Part shown: positions 38,301 through 49,490 of the stretch, piece by piece
How the letters are laid out: the number at the start of each line of letters is the position of its first letter
Numbering within the stretch: position 1 is the stretch's first letter
NCBI RefSeq assembly: GCF_016802725.1
Contig: NC_052677.1
Span: forward strand, 19,252,053-19,316,052
Source of the DNA: Solenopsis invicta
Lineage: Eukaryota > Arthropoda > Insecta > Hymenoptera > Formicidae
Direction: 5' to 3'
Length of the DNA: 64,000 bases
Notes under the pieces: model-generated
The model's database searches: none
What the model saw: only the letters and a program-made list of their open reading frames with translations
Told to the model about the DNA's origin: nothing
Position numbers and translations under genes: made by a program

Positions 38301-41300
38301 AAAATTAGTATTTTGATCTCTCAAACATTCGTAGTCTTATTAGCCCCTGTCTACAGTAGGAATAGTAAGTCTCAAACCATAAGAAATTAACCAATTACAG
38401 TAGAATGTGAGAAGAATAATCGATTACGGTCAATTTCTTACGGTTTAAGTCTTACTGTTACACCTGTTATAGAACGGGACTTATATCGCAGATAAAGTTG
38501 AATAAAATTGTATCCAGAATTCCGACACGAATTCTGGATCCTCTGTAATATTTTCGTATAGTCTTTAAACGTTACATAATATTTTCCCGAACAGAAATAC
38601 GTGATCGGGCCGTTTGATCGCAAGACGTACACGTACGACCGTTACATGCCGCTCATTTTCATCGGCGGTGTACCACGATCAGGTACAACCCTAATGCGTG
38701 CCATGCTGGATGCACATCCTGACGTGAGGTAAGTATCGCGATCACTACCTAGATATATCTGCCGGAAGAAATAAATGAATAAGATTGAATTGAAAAATTC
38801 AATTGGAATAGAAAGCGTAAGGAAAGTACACGAAGAGAGGGCTATTGTATTACGTCGACACACTCGCAAGCTTATTTGGACCTCGACTTGATTTTCAGTA
38901 CCTGATATCTCTATCTCTATAATAGTATCCAGAAATTTTATAAATTCTCGTCTTTCGACAAAAGGGAGCGAAGAAACTAATATTTATACGTAAAAAGAAT
39001 TTTTCTTTGCCAAAGTATTCAAAAATTGTGCTGAGTGCGTAGATCTAAAAGTAATTTTTGTTAGATCGATGCATGTAAGTCGCTCAATTTGGTTGCGGAA
39101 CGTAAAAATTTTGTGCAACATTACTCGTCACGCTTGAATGTTTTTCCCAATTATTTTAACGATCCAACAAAATTATTTTCAGATTTTTAACTAAATTTCT
39201 AGATACTTTAGTAAAATCGTTCTTCCCGTGTACATGAAAAAAATAAGTATTTTGCTGAAATACAGATCTGAAAATAATTATATTAAAAAATTTAAAAAAA
39301 TTGGACGTTTAAGCTAAAATATCAAAATTTTTAGAGCAGTATTATCACGCTTGAACGTCCTACATAATTATTTTTTGATTTGCATCTAATTAAATTTTTA
39401 GATACTGCAGCAAAATTCTTCTTCTCGTACATATCATGTAAAAGCATCGTTCGTTATACGAAATAAAATTTGTAATTGCTAGGACATGTTTAATATTTAC
39501 ATATTAAGTATTATACGCACATTGAAATATTTGAAATATATATGAAATATAAAATTTTTATTTTAAAATCTGTTGCAAATTACATTATCTATTTAATTAA
39601 GCAAATTTTGGACCAAATACTAATTGGAATTAAAATGAGGATCACTTGTCATCGAATCTTTGCAAATTTTGTTCAAGGTGCGGGCAAGAGACGAGAGTTA
39701 TACCACGGATTCTCCAGATGAAGATGCACTGGTCCAAGTCCGAGAAGGAAAACGTACGGCTTACCGAGGCGGGGATCTCGAAAGAGGTAAGCCTGCGTTC
39801 TGAAAAGCGCGAAAGAGAGTGCATTTCAGCACCGGGACAAGTCTGAATAATTTAAGTATCGTCCAACGAAAAAATTCGCAGAAAGAAGTTTTCAGCGTTT
39901 TTCTTATTTTGTCGAAAGTAATGCCCTCTTGTCCTTTTTAGAAAACGCGAAGAGCACTCGGCAAAAACTTGTCGCTGTAACGCAGCGTATTTATTCGGAC
40001 GCTTAGTAGCCGGTATTCAAATGCGCATTTCTTTTCTTCAAAACTAGACGAAGGTTTAAAATTTTGCGTGCGCAGTTTAAATAATTATATTACCGCTACC
40101 GTGAAATTATTAAGTTTGCTCTCCGTGTGAATCGTAAGCTGGTCTCGCGTTAGTTTAAGAGCCGATGTAAGAGGCCGGGCGGTAACTTTTAACAAACTTG
40201 CATCTCTCATGAATAATTAAAATTCACGCGTGCGAAACTTGGAAGGCGCATTTTACAAGGCAGAATACGGGAATGGTGGAGGGAGAATCTTTTGGGGCTT
40301 GAAATATCGAGAGTACGCTATTTTTCTTCAGGTGATAGACAGCGCGATAGCGGCGTTCTGCTTGGAAATAATAGCGCGACACGCCGAGCCTGCGCCGAGA
40401 TTGTGCAACAAGGATCCACTCACCCTGAAGATGGGCTCGTACATCCTTGAGCTCTTCCCGAACGCAAAATTTATATTCATGGTGCGCGACGGACGCGCGA
40501 CGGTGCATTCCATCATATCCAGGAAGGTAAAAAAAGCTCCGCGTTACGTTATTTTCTTTTTTCCAAGAATATATTCGGTTGACGACATTTACGTCGTTCC
40601 TCTATCGAATCACGCTTTGAATCAAATTACTCATTATATTTTTTTTAATTAAAAAATCTTTGCTATTTATCGCTTTTTGCGATTCTTCTAATTTTTAATA
40701 TCACACAAAGGTAAAAAAGCGTCACGTAACATTTCATGATTCTTTCTTTTTTTTTCAAAAATACATTTGATTGTTCGTGACAGTTACGTTGTTTCTCCAT
40801 CGAATCACATTTCAAACAAAATTGAACTGATAACTGATTACGTTTGCGGTTCATTTAACTCTACAAAGCTTCGATTTTGCGCATTTGATCGAAATTAGAA
40901 CAAAGTATTTTACTATCTGACCAATCAAAGAATGCTTCGAAACATTTGTAGCATTGTAGCAAGTGGAATGCAGTCTGGTTTTTTTTTTTTAATTGAAAAA
41001 CTTGCTATTATTTGCTTTTTTCTAATTTTTACTAGTACACAAAAAATTGTTTAAAATATAAAATATTTAGTTTGATACGTTCAATTAAACATTAGATTGA
41101 TTCAACATTTATTTAGTTGCACAAAAAAAAGATTTAATTGATGTCAACCATTAAAATTTTTTTTATCAAGAAATAGGAAGAAGGAAAAAATTAATTAAAC
41201 TCAATATTTAGTTGAATATATCGGATCAAATATTTTAATTTTTCCGTCCATTCCTGATAAAATGTAAAGTTTTGGTAATATGTATGTAATAATACAATAT

Positions 41301-43107
41301 GATTCTCCAAGTGTCTTCTTTCTTTACAGGTCACTATAACGGGATTCGACTTATCGTCCTACCGACAATCTCTCATCAGGTGGAATCACGCAATTTCCGT
41401 AATGTACGGCCAGTGCAAGGAATTAGGACCCGAGAGATGTCTGATGGTCCCTTACGAGCAGCTGGTGCTGCATCCGCGCCAATGGATGAAGAAGATATTA
41501 AACTATCTGGACGTGCCGTGGAACGAGTCCGTCATGCATCACGAGGAATTCATTAACAAACCTGGTGGAGTGCCTCTGAGCAAGTAAGCGAGAAGAGCGG
41601 AGGAAGCATTTAGATCTAACAGTATTCCGGAATTCGAGCGAGACGAACGTACACATGTTAATGTAATGCGCTACGATAGAATAATATTGTTAATCCTAGA
41701 ACGACGTAATAACGTAATAATGTAACGTGCTTCTCGCATTAATAATGCGACAATGGTGTGGCAGTATGATAAAATAATCCGCGTTATTAATACCGGAATG
41801 ATATAATAATCCAATAATTAAATTTTTCCCAACATTGTCAGCATGTTGTTAATGTTTACCGTGCGGTAGAGTGACGTTCCAATGTACAATGTAAATAATA
41901 GATAACGTTTATACAACAGAATGACGTTCCACGTTATTAATATGAAAATCATGTTTGGCGGCAGGGTTGAGAGGTCGTCGGACCAAATCATAAAGCCTGT
42001 GAATCTGGCGGCGCTGACCAAGTGGGTCGGCAACATTCCCGAGGACGTGGTGAGGGAAATGGCGGACATCGCGCCGATGCTCTCCGTGCTCGGTTACGAT
42101 CCTTACGCGAATCCACCCGTGTACGGCGCACCGGACAGTTTAGTTAGCGACAACACCAGACGGTACGTGCCCATTTGTTACGCTGCATGGCTGTTACAGT
42201 TGTTACATACAGTATTGCTCATGAGCGATGTATATTCAAACGGTGTACAGTGAACCCTGAATTAAATGGGACGAGATTATTTTAGCATATCTCGGGAATG
42301 CAGAACGTATGGAATATTATAGTCGAGCTTTCGATCTAATCTAGAATTTTTAAATAAAAGATTTCACCTAACTGGGCCAGTCTCGCCATCTCCGATTTTA
42401 ATTTAATTAGTCGACAAATTTAAAAATTGTCTGCAAAACTTAAAACTGATGGTATTATTTTGATTTCTTTGTTCATTTTCCGCAAGTTATAATTTATGTG
42501 AAAAATAATACTTTAATTAATTATATTATAATATTTTATAATAATTTATAATACTTTTAATTAATGATTAAGTAATATGTTTAATTAAAATGATCAATTA
42601 TTAATTGTGAGTTAGAGACGATCAGTTTTAAGTTTTGTACTTTGGCAATTTTTAAATTTAATCAACCGTTTTTTTTTTTTTTTTTAAGTTATTCGGAGAC
42701 GGTGAGATCGACTGTATCTACTTAAACTTACGAGAACTTGCGTTAATTTTCCTCAATATTCACAAAAATATATTTAACGATTATTCACTTGCGTACAATT
42801 TCAAAAATGATTCTTTAATATAACGCTAAAGTATTTTTTGCAAGAACGAAAGCAACATCCGACATCTCGCCTTGCAAAATTCTGCAAAGATACGCGATAT
42901 CTGTAAGAATAAAAGGGAGGAGTTGAAGTCGAACGAAGTTATAGAAGTACCAGAATCGTTCGATTCGTGTACATTCAATTTTTGTCTTTCAGGGTACTGG
43001 CCGGTGAAAAACTTTGGGAGGAGAAGGCGCGGGCGTACCATCTATCGCACAGGCCGATCGAGAACAGCAACGAGGAAGCTGCTTCCAGTACGGCCCCAGT
43101 CGCGTGA
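35187..43107 (+). CDS. Tpst: tyrosylprotein sulfotransferase, seven coding exons
   Basis: TPST transfers sulfate from PAPS to tyrosines of secreted and membrane proteins in the trans-Golgi. Coding exons are 35187-35327, 38595-38728, 39678-39786, 40332-40526, 41330-41583, 41965-42162 and 42993-43107. They total 1,146 bases and 381 residues, near the roughly 370 of vertebrate TPSTs. All introns are GT-AG and all phases match. Residues 14-31 form a signal anchor (type II membrane protein). RSGTT at 75-79 is the 5'-phosphosulfate loop. Glu96 matches the catalytic base, Lys155 and Ser282 match transition-state residues, and Cys93/153 and Cys222/230 match the known disulfides. NES at 258-260 is a possible N-glycosylation site. 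Codon use and GC content rise sharply in the exons. I see no disruption, so the gene is probably functional. Confidence 0.97.
35328..38594 (+). other. Tpst intron 1
   Basis: A 3.3-kb intron with TAA/AAT trinucleotide tracts at about 35609-35650, an (AT)n tract at 36864-36889 and a large AT palindrome (listed separately). A CpG-containing block at 37150-37470 has overlapping open frames on both strands but no recognised domain; an intronic enhancer or alternative first exon is conceivable. Confidence 0.7.
36895..36950. repeat. perfect 56-bp AT palindrome
   Basis: The arms 36895-36922 and 36923-36950 are exact reverse complements, built from TAAAAATAAAAAAATAGAAA, a central (TA)8 and the complement. 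It lies five bases after another (AT)n tract, so the region should be cruciform-prone. It sits within Tpst intron 1. Confidence 0.93.
38595..38728 (+). CDS. Tpst: Tpst coding exon 2 (PAPS-binding loop)
   Basis: Encodes residues 48-91 plus two bases of Arg92, including PLIFIGGVPRSGTTLMRAML and the DAHPDV segment, which are nearly invariant in TPSTs. Acceptor CCCGAACAG, donor AG|GTAAGT. It follows a 3,267-base intron, the largest in the gene. Confidence 0.96.
38993..39234. mobile_element. foldback MITE family 2, copy 2
   Basis: Inverted-repeat halves with the family's AGTATTyAAAAATT and GATCTrAAArTAAT blocks, in Tpst intron 2. It is followed directly by a third, shorter copy, so the two look like a tandem or nested insertion. 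Confidence 0.55.
39240..39434. mobile_element. foldback MITE family 2, copy 3
   Basis: Begins AAGTATTTTGCTGAAATA and ends with the family's TTCTTCTCGTACAT terminus. The inner GATCTGAAAATAATTATATT matches copies 1 and 2. Shorter than copy 2; the boundary between them is approximate. Confidence 0.5.
39678..39786 (+). CDS. Tpst: Tpst coding exon 3 (catalytic base)
   Basis: Completes Arg92 and encodes residues 93-128. The CGQETRVIPRIL block contains Glu96, equivalent to the catalytic base of human TPST2 (Glu99). The residue before it is Gln where vertebrates have Glu. The acceptor is TTCAAG rather than the commoner CAG form. Donor GAG|GTAAGC. Confidence 0.95.
40332..40526 (+). CDS. Tpst: Tpst coding exon 4
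   Basis: Encodes residues 129-193, including HAEPAPRLCNKDP (Lys155, Cys153) and the 3'-phosphate-binding region FMVRDGRATVHSIISRK. Acceptor TTTCTTCAG, donor AAG|GTAAAA, phase 0 at both ends. Confidence 0.96.
41330..41583 (+). CDS. Tpst: Tpst coding exon 5
   Basis: Encodes residues 194-277 plus two bases of Lys278: the ITGFDLSSYR segment, the cysteine pair 222/230, YEQLVLHP, and HHEEFINKPGGVPLS. Acceptor TTCTTTACAG, donor AA|GTAAGC. Without splicing the frame would stop at once. Confidence 0.96.
41965..42162 (+). CDS. Tpst: Tpst coding exon 6
   Basis: Encodes Lys278 (split) to Arg344 (split), with VERSSDQIIKPVN (Ser282), KWVGNIPEDV and the invariant LGYDPYANPP. Acceptor GGCGGCAG, donor CG|GTACGT. 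Confidence 0.96.
42993..43107 (+). CDS. Tpst: Tpst coding exon 7 and stop
   Basis: Completes Arg344 and encodes residues 345-381 with a TGA stop at 43105-43107. It begins RVLAGEKLWEEKA, similar to the RVxKGE start of the vertebrate tail; the rest of the C terminus is lineage-specific and Ser/Ala/Glu-rich. Acceptor TTTGTCTTTCAG. Confidence 0.93.
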
Positions 43108-43697
43108 CCCCGCGTGATTCTCGTAGGCGCGAGCGACACGTAACCGACTACACCCCAAGTCCCATCGATTTAGGATTCTTGTGTACGCGGAGTACTATCC
43201 CCTTGTACTTTCAAAGTAAACTCGGTCTTACGCGACGGCACGAGTCGCGTCGTGAATTAATTGCCCTTGTCATATTTTCTCAGTCTCCTCCGTTAATCGC
43301 ATCCCGACGACGATAGATTAATCGATCATTCCACGCGACGCTTATTTATTCGTATCAGGATCGCGCTTCACGAAGCCAGACGACGTAATATACTAGGCCG
43401 TGACTAGAAAATAGGATACCCCAGAAATAAGCGGCCAAACTTGGAGAGACGTGTTCTGTCCCGGTATTATTTGACAGTTCGCGAGGCATCGATGTCAGGC
43501 GATCCTTCGAAACGAAAAGAACAAGGGTCATTCCAAGATTAAACTTGTATAAACTTTGTCGGCGTTCTCGCAATATTCTACCGCAAACGAAAACTGTGAG
43601 AGCAAAGTATCTATGTATAACTTAGCGGGAGAGAAACAGCGTTTCTGGACGTGTAACCGTTTATTACTTTCTCAACAGTTTCACTTGTCGCGAGTAA

Positions 43698-43703
43698 AAT
43701 AAA
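43698..43703 (+). terminator. candidate Tpst polyadenylation signal
   Basis: The first AATAAA after the Tpst stop, giving a 3' UTR of about 600 bases. Further AATAAA hexamers occur at 44285 and 44537, so alternative ends are possible. Confidence 0.5.
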
Positions 43704-45671
43704 TTCCCAATGTTTGATCGTTTATTTCTGAAATACGACCTGTATATTATCGCGATAACTACATAATAGTCATAGTAATATTTTTAATAGTAAAAATATC
43801 TATTTAAAAGGTTTGGTGCAAGAACGAAATGAATTTATAATTTGTAAGGTTTCCATTTTGTACATTTTATATTTACTATGTATTCACAAATCGCTAAAAA
43901 ATAATTGTTAAATTAATCTTTCTATTTCCTTTTTATAACGCTATTTACAAATTTATTAGATTTAAAAGTGAAAAGGAAGAAAAATTTGAAAAAGAACTTT
44001 TTATTAATTGCATTGCGATTGAATAACATTCTTTTTATCCGTAGACATTGTCTAGCATTACAAATGTCGTAATGTTACGAGGTAGATCTCTAATTGACGA
44101 TACTATCATTGTTTACTGTCTATGGTCATTGAGAACAATAAGCGCGAGATGCGTCGCGCTAGAGATAAAACAACTTCGAACGTTATGTATTATATTATTA
44201 TATATGGAGGATCGGACCCTACGATACAGGTTTTCATTTCAGCAAGTTGAATTCTATAGGCGATGTGCTATAGAAAACTGCGAAGAATAAACCTATTCCA
44301 ATTGTCGCGTTTTTACGTCAATTGTTGTATCATGTAGATAAATATGAGAATTTATTTACGTTCGTAGAAAGCTAAGTTTCGCGAAATTGGGTCCGGCCTT
44401 CTTTTTATTAAATGACATCGACCAATAACGGCCAGTGATTTTAAAGAGAAGCGTTTAGAGTATTTAGCGAGAGAGAAGTACTTTAGATGTGCGATGGATG
44501 GGGAGTGAAAACTTGCCTCTTTTCTTTCCCCTTATGAATAAAATATCCGATTGGTCGGTCTAGGAGGATATAATCCAGTGCGAGATTGTAGAACCATATA
44601 TCGTTAAATACGATTGTCCGATACACGGATCAAAATTATGCAAAAGCGAGTTAACCTGCCTGCCAAAGTAATAATTTTGAATAAATTAAGTATAAACCCT
44701 GAGATTCGTGTCGCTGACACAGCAGCGTACGCCAAGTACACACATTTATTCTTTTTTCTTCAATGTTTCGGGTGAACTCATTCATGCATAACATTGTCCA
44801 ATTAATGTATACGTGTATACAAAGTTCGCGTACTGGCGTTTTTATCCTCCATACCACCGTATCTCGTTCTCACACCATTTATCGTAACGAATTCGCGTGG
44901 AATTAAATGAAATTTTTCATGTTCGCCATATTTTGTAGATAGCATAGTGCATCCGTGGCGTTTTTAAGTAGACCACTTTCGGTCGATATCTATTTAAAAA
45001 AATAATAACTATATATTTCTGATATATAATAATATTAGAAGTTAATATTGGGTTGTGGTACCAAAGCTTTGTCATCGAAAGAAATTAAAACTTTATGGTT
45101 TCAAAGCTTTCTTCCTCTTAATCGCGAAACGTTTTACATAAAAATGTTTATCCTGAAGTTTTCTCTTTTAAACAATTCAAATATTTTTTGATCCTCGATT
45201 AGAACAAAGTTTAATGGAGAGACGACGAAGCCTTCGAAACAATCTGATGTTTATGTAAGTGTAAATAATATCCGTGAACTCGACCATAATTTGGTTGCGG
45301 TACATTTTTGTTATTCATGGATTCTAACAGTATATATTATCATCTTAGAGAAGAAACAACACCGCCGTTACGACTGCAAACGGCAGCCGACGTGTCGAAA
45401 GGGGCATGCTTGTCGAAATCTATCTGTCGAATTGTGCAATTAAATTATTTTAATATTACACTGCTCTATTATAATCCAATCCACATTCCTCATCTCACCT
45501 CTAATTGGCAAGGAAAGGAACCTAATTTATCTCGGTATCACATATTTCATCACAAGTTTATTAATATGAGTAAGATGTTTTTTAAATCATTATTTTAATA
45601 ATTAAGAGATCAAAAGCCAAATATATAGTGAGTAAATATGATTAATCTATATAATTAGATAACAAACTTAC
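43704..45671. other. intergenic DNA right of Tpst
   Basis: AT-rich DNA that may include extended Tpst 3' UTR. No protein gene is recognised. A minus-strand frame at 43355-43573 inside the Tpst 3' UTR has a hydrophobic segment but no family match and is not called. Confidence 0.5.
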
Positions 45672-45768
45672 CGTACTCCACGGATGCCATTCTCTCGCTT
45701 GGAAGCAGTAACTTGAGATGTCGGCGAGAGGATGGGATCCACACGTGAAGCAACTCGGTAGTCTATAA
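45672..45768 (-). other. possible minus-strand exon
   Basis: Read on the minus strand, a 97-base block has a TATTATAG acceptor-like left edge and a strong ACG|GTAAGT donor (donor at 45671-45666). All three frames are open across it, and it is richer in GC than its AT-rich flanks. An ATG at 45690 would give a six-codon start before the donor. No partner exons were identified, so this could be an untranslated or lncRNA exon, or chance. Confidence 0.25.
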
Positions 45769-45941
45769 TACATCTTTGCTATGATCTCAAATAAATTCAG
45801 TACTACAGTTTATTACGACCCAACAAACACCGAATATAACATAAATATAATATAACATAAATAATGCTATATAACAGATGTACAGATAACACATGTACGA
45901 TATTATATGTATATTATATTCAGTGTTAGCTGGAGACAACA

Positions 45942-46580
45942 CAGAATCTAGCTGTAGGTTTCAAGAGCTGTACAAATCAATATAATAAAATAATTTTTTC
46001 TTAATTACTTTTCAAGTTACAACGTTTAACTTCGTAGTACTCCGTAGCATTCGGGCTTAATATTTGAAAAATATAATTTTTACAAAAAATTGTTTTAGAC
46101 AAAAGTTATAGAGCATAAAATAGTCTATCTCCTGATGATATCAGTTTGACCTCGAGGGATGTCCCAAAGGCTAGATGGAAGATAAACAAATTTTTTTTAA
46201 TAAAGTGCCATATTTTTTATTTCAGAATCTAACAGCTAGTCTCAAGAGCTGTTCAAATCATTATAATTAAGTTATGTTTTTTTAATTACTTTCCAAGTTA
46301 TAACGTTTAACTCCGTAGCACTCCGCAGCACTCGGACTTGCTATTTGAAAAATATAATTACGATATTACAAAAAATTGTTTTAGACAAAAGTTATAGAAC
46401 ATAAAATGGTCTATCCCTTGATGACATCAGTTTGACCTCGAGGGATGTCCCAAAGGGTAGGTGGAGAACAAATAAATTTTTTTTAATAGGAATGCCTTAT
46501 TTTTTACTGCAGAATCTAATAGCTGATCTCAGAAGCTGTTTTAATAACTATAATTCAGTTATTTTTTCTTAATTACCCAA
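45942..46580. repeat. tandem repeat, unit about 285 bp, 2.2 copies
   Basis: Three successive CAGAATCT starts at 45942, 46223 and 46510 give periods of 281 and 287. Units share ATTGTTTTAGACAAAAGTTA, GACCTCGAGGGATGTCCCAA and an AGAGCTGTTCAAATCA-type block. The copies are diverged at scattered positions, so the duplication is not recent. The GACAAAAGTTATA block resembles part of the foldback family at 5664 and 26361, suggesting a transposon-derived unit. Confidence 0.85.
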
Positions 46581-46815
46581 ATAGCATAAGACGTTCTCGG
46601 GATGTTCCTGAATTCGTCCCGAATGTCTCGGGACAATAATGGGACGAACTTAGGATATTATGCTAGGATAAAAATTTCAGGACTTTCCAAGGAATTCTAT
46701 ACATTATGGACGTAATTTTAAGTCGCCCACACAGCACACTGTATCCAAAGGATGTCCTTGGGACGTCTAAGTCCTAAGCCGAGCCTGAGGACGTCCTTTG
46801 ATCGTCTCTCTATGT
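46581..46815. repeat. GGACG/GGGACA-rich repeat fragment
   Basis: Contains many short variants of GGGACG, GGATGTCC and GACGTCC, for example CTTGGGACGTCTAAGTCC and GAGGACGTCCTTTGATCGTC. Its left part is bounded by AGCATAA (about 46573) and TTATGCT (about 46657-46663). This density is unlike the AT-rich flanks and suggests a repeat-element fragment. I cannot name the family. Confidence 0.5.
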
Positions 46816-47959
46816 CAGAAACTAGGAAAGCTAAGAAAAAATAGAAAAATTCACGGTTATAATACTTTTCCATATTCCTACATTATCAAATAACTAACTC
46901 CTTTAACGTTAAAACTTTTATTTAATAAAAATTTGAATTTGAGCAAAGAAATTTGAGATTAAGAATTTTGCTTCAAATGAAAAAGACTGAGACTGCCTAC
47001 GGAGGGTTAATCCAGAATATATATAATATGTATATAAAGAATTTAATAAAGTTTTTATTATAAATTATACTTAAACATATAAAATTATTCTAATAAAAGA
47101 AAAAAATGTTTGTGTTGTATCAGAAAATTAAGTATATAGCATTTGTTTTTTATTGCTGCATTGAACTGCACTAGCTTTTTCTTCTTGCTTTCATCAAATT
47201 TCAAACATATATATAAATATTATTTTTAACGCAGAATGTGCACTACTTTAGCAATAAAAAACAGGCCTACAATACATATGACAGCTACTCTGAATCATAA
47301 AGATCAACTTAAAATTATACATTGTTTTTAAATAATTAATTACATATTTAAATATATAATTGTTTTTAAATAATTAATTACATATTTATGCCTTACGAAT
47401 AAAACTAAAATAGAAAAATTTCTTTGACATATAACAATTAAATGTTAATTTTACAATTTCAAACATATAAAAATTTAGAGCCGCTGCTCATATATCATCA
47501 AACATTAGCTGCGTTTAGCGGAAAATACAACTTTGCAATTGTTGTAAAATTCTTTAATGTAAATGGTTATACATTCAGATAAGGAAAGTAAGAGCAAATA
47601 TTAATTGTATGAAAGAATTTTACAACAGTATCAATAAATAAACTAGATTTATGAATGAAGAAACCTTAATCTACATCCCAATGAGCAGACAATATTTTTT
47701 TAATGTTTCTTCAATAAAAATTTTTTTATACTTAATTTAACTATTGTATTATATTGACATATTTTCTAGTTGTATTCTTAAACAAGTAATAACAGAAAAG
47801 TTATTCCAGATGCGCATTTGTAAAAATTAGTAGAAAAACTATAATTTTATATATATTTATATAAATAAAATGGTTTAATTTTATTATACATACTTTATTT
47901 TTTCGATAATATATATTTACTTAACTTATCAGTTATACACATATTATAAAGTGTTCAAG
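46816..47959. other. gene-free AT-rich DNA
   Basis: No gene, repeat family or CpG-containing island is visible. A 28-bp segment near 47325-47345 (TTGTTTTTAAATAATTAATT) is repeated about 40 bases later. Confidence 0.55.
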
Positions 47960-47979
47960 GATCACGAATGATTCAGTTC

Positions 47980-48052
47980 GCAGCGATCACGGAGGTCAAG
48001 CAACGTACACCGGAGTCGCGACTTGGATGGGTGATCGTTTGGAAATATCCGA
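47980..48052 (+). pseudogene. 5S rRNA-like sequence, left arm
   Basis: Corresponds to the internal promoter half of 5S rRNA, with recognisable GATCAC, GGTCAAGCAACGT, box C GGATGGGTGATCG and TTGGAAA. The 5' third and 3' end of 5S are missing or diverged, so it cannot form a normal 5S rRNA. It could still hold a weak Pol III promoter. Confidence 0.65.
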
Positions 48053-48474
48053 AAAAAATTCTTGAAAAAGATTCTCAATCTTTTTACGTTAAAAACATTT
48101 TTATTTTATTTAATGTTAAGAAAACAGTTTTTTACAATATTAAAATAAATTCCAAGTGGCATTTACACGTTTGAAAACCGTTTTATATACGTTTTTCCGA
48201 AACGTTTTATTACCAATTTCTAGAAACGTTTCTCAGGCGTTAAAATCTCCACTCAGAAAAACATGAACTGAAACGTTTTTTTTCTGATAAAATAACGTTT
48301 ACAAAACCGTTATAGAAACGTGTTCTTTTACGGATAAAAAAATTTTCAAATTTCTACTTTTTTAGAATTACTAATTAATTGTCAAAAATAGTTTTCTTAA
48401 TGTTAAATCAAATAAAAGTTATTTAAAATTAAAAAAAATTTGGGAATCTTTCTCAAGAATCTTTTTTTTTAAAT

Positions 48475-48545
48475 TTTCAAGCGGTCACCCTTATTCAAGT
48501 CGTAACCTTGTCGAACGTTGCTTGACCTGTAAGACTGCTGCAAAT
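48475..48545 (-). pseudogene. 5S rRNA-like sequence, right arm
   Basis: On the minus strand it reads AGGTCAAGCAACG, then GACTTGAATAAGGGTGACCG and CTTGAAAA, the same order as in 5S rRNA and in the left arm. It is more diverged than the left copy in the box C region. Confidence 0.55.
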
Positions 48546-49022
48546 TGATATGTTACATCCAGCCTTAAAGAAAGGAAGGCTATCTCTCAAAAGATGCCTG
48601 GGACTTGAGGAAGGCAGGGAAGGATGCAACAAAAACTCTTTTATTCTCGTGACCACACTAGTGGGATGTGCGGCACGAGCCGAACGCATATTTGATGATT
48701 TCGAAATGCGTCAACGTGTAATGACACGCTTTAACGCCTTTTCAGAATCGTGCGATCGTTGGTCCTAATTTGAGTCAGAAAATTCAATCTCTATAACTCG
48801 GGATTAGACCGAGTGCAATCTTTTTAAGTCGGGAGGTTACTGTAACGAGATGGGTTGATGAAATGAAATTTTACATTAAAGATTTTTTTTTAACTTGTAA
48901 GACTTAACATATATTCTGATTCTTAAAATTTACATATATAAAGTTTTTATAAAGTTGTACGAAAGAATTAGCAAATAAATACATAATCGGTTATTGTTAT
49001 TAACTAGAAAAAGGAAAAGAAT
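48546..49022. other. gene-free spacer
   Basis: An open frame of 72 codons (48550-48768) is not recognised and has an antisense frame over it. The remainder is AT-rich DNA up to the LINE target site. Confidence 0.4.
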
Positions 49023-49039
49023 CTAGCAAGGTAATTATT
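49023..49039. repeat. LINE target-site duplication, right copy in element orientation
   Basis: CTAGCAAGGTAATTATT, identical over 17 bases to 53767-53783. It lies at the 3' end of the minus-strand LINE. Confidence 0.92.
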
Positions 49040-49490
49040 TATTATTTTTATTATTTATTTTATTTAATCCGTTTGCCTTGCGGCTTAGGATGGCTTCCGG
49101 TTACATTCTTTTGGTATACATTTACATATGGTTTTAAAACTTAACACTTAAACCTTGTTTTAACACTTCTTTCTAACAGTTATCAGTCTTCATATTATAC
49201 TTAATTCCTACTTAAACTTAATAATACAGTTAAAATCAAAATCTTAATCATAAACAAAATCAAAATTCTTTTCAAGTTAGATTAAATCAGAAAACAAAAT
49301 TAAAAACAAAATTAAAATTTAAAATTTAAATAAAATAAAGTAAAATTACAAAAACAAACATAATTATCTCAAAATTAGACTTAAAGGTTGTATACATATG
49401 CATCTGCTAGACTTTAGTCCATGGTTAATTGATCATAACTTTACAGGTGAATCTACATTGCCGTTGTCAATACAATGTCTTTGGTGTAAT

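Larger units (their letters stand above)
47960..48545. mobile_element. foldback element with 5S rRNA-like ends
   Basis: The left arm (about 47960-48145, plus) and right arm (about 48545-48370, minus) are diverged inverted copies. In each, the outer part matches the middle of animal 5S rRNA: GGTCAAGCAACGT corresponds to the box A region, and ACTTGGATGGGTGATCGTTT (left) or the diverged GGGTGACCGCTTG (right) corresponds to box C. Both are followed by ATTCTTGArAAAGATTCyCA, a T tract, and an AAGAAAACwrTTTTT block. Both point inward. The middle holds several AACGTTT motifs. No coding frame. It may be a 5S-derived SINE inserted twice or a transposon that captured 5S sequence. Confidence 0.6.

Noticed and set aside
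43355..43573. Minus-strand 72-codon frame with a hydrophobic segment, possibly joining the exon candidate at 45672-45768
   Set aside because: It lies in the Tpst 3' UTR and matches no family. The phase agreement with the distant exon has a one-in-three chance.
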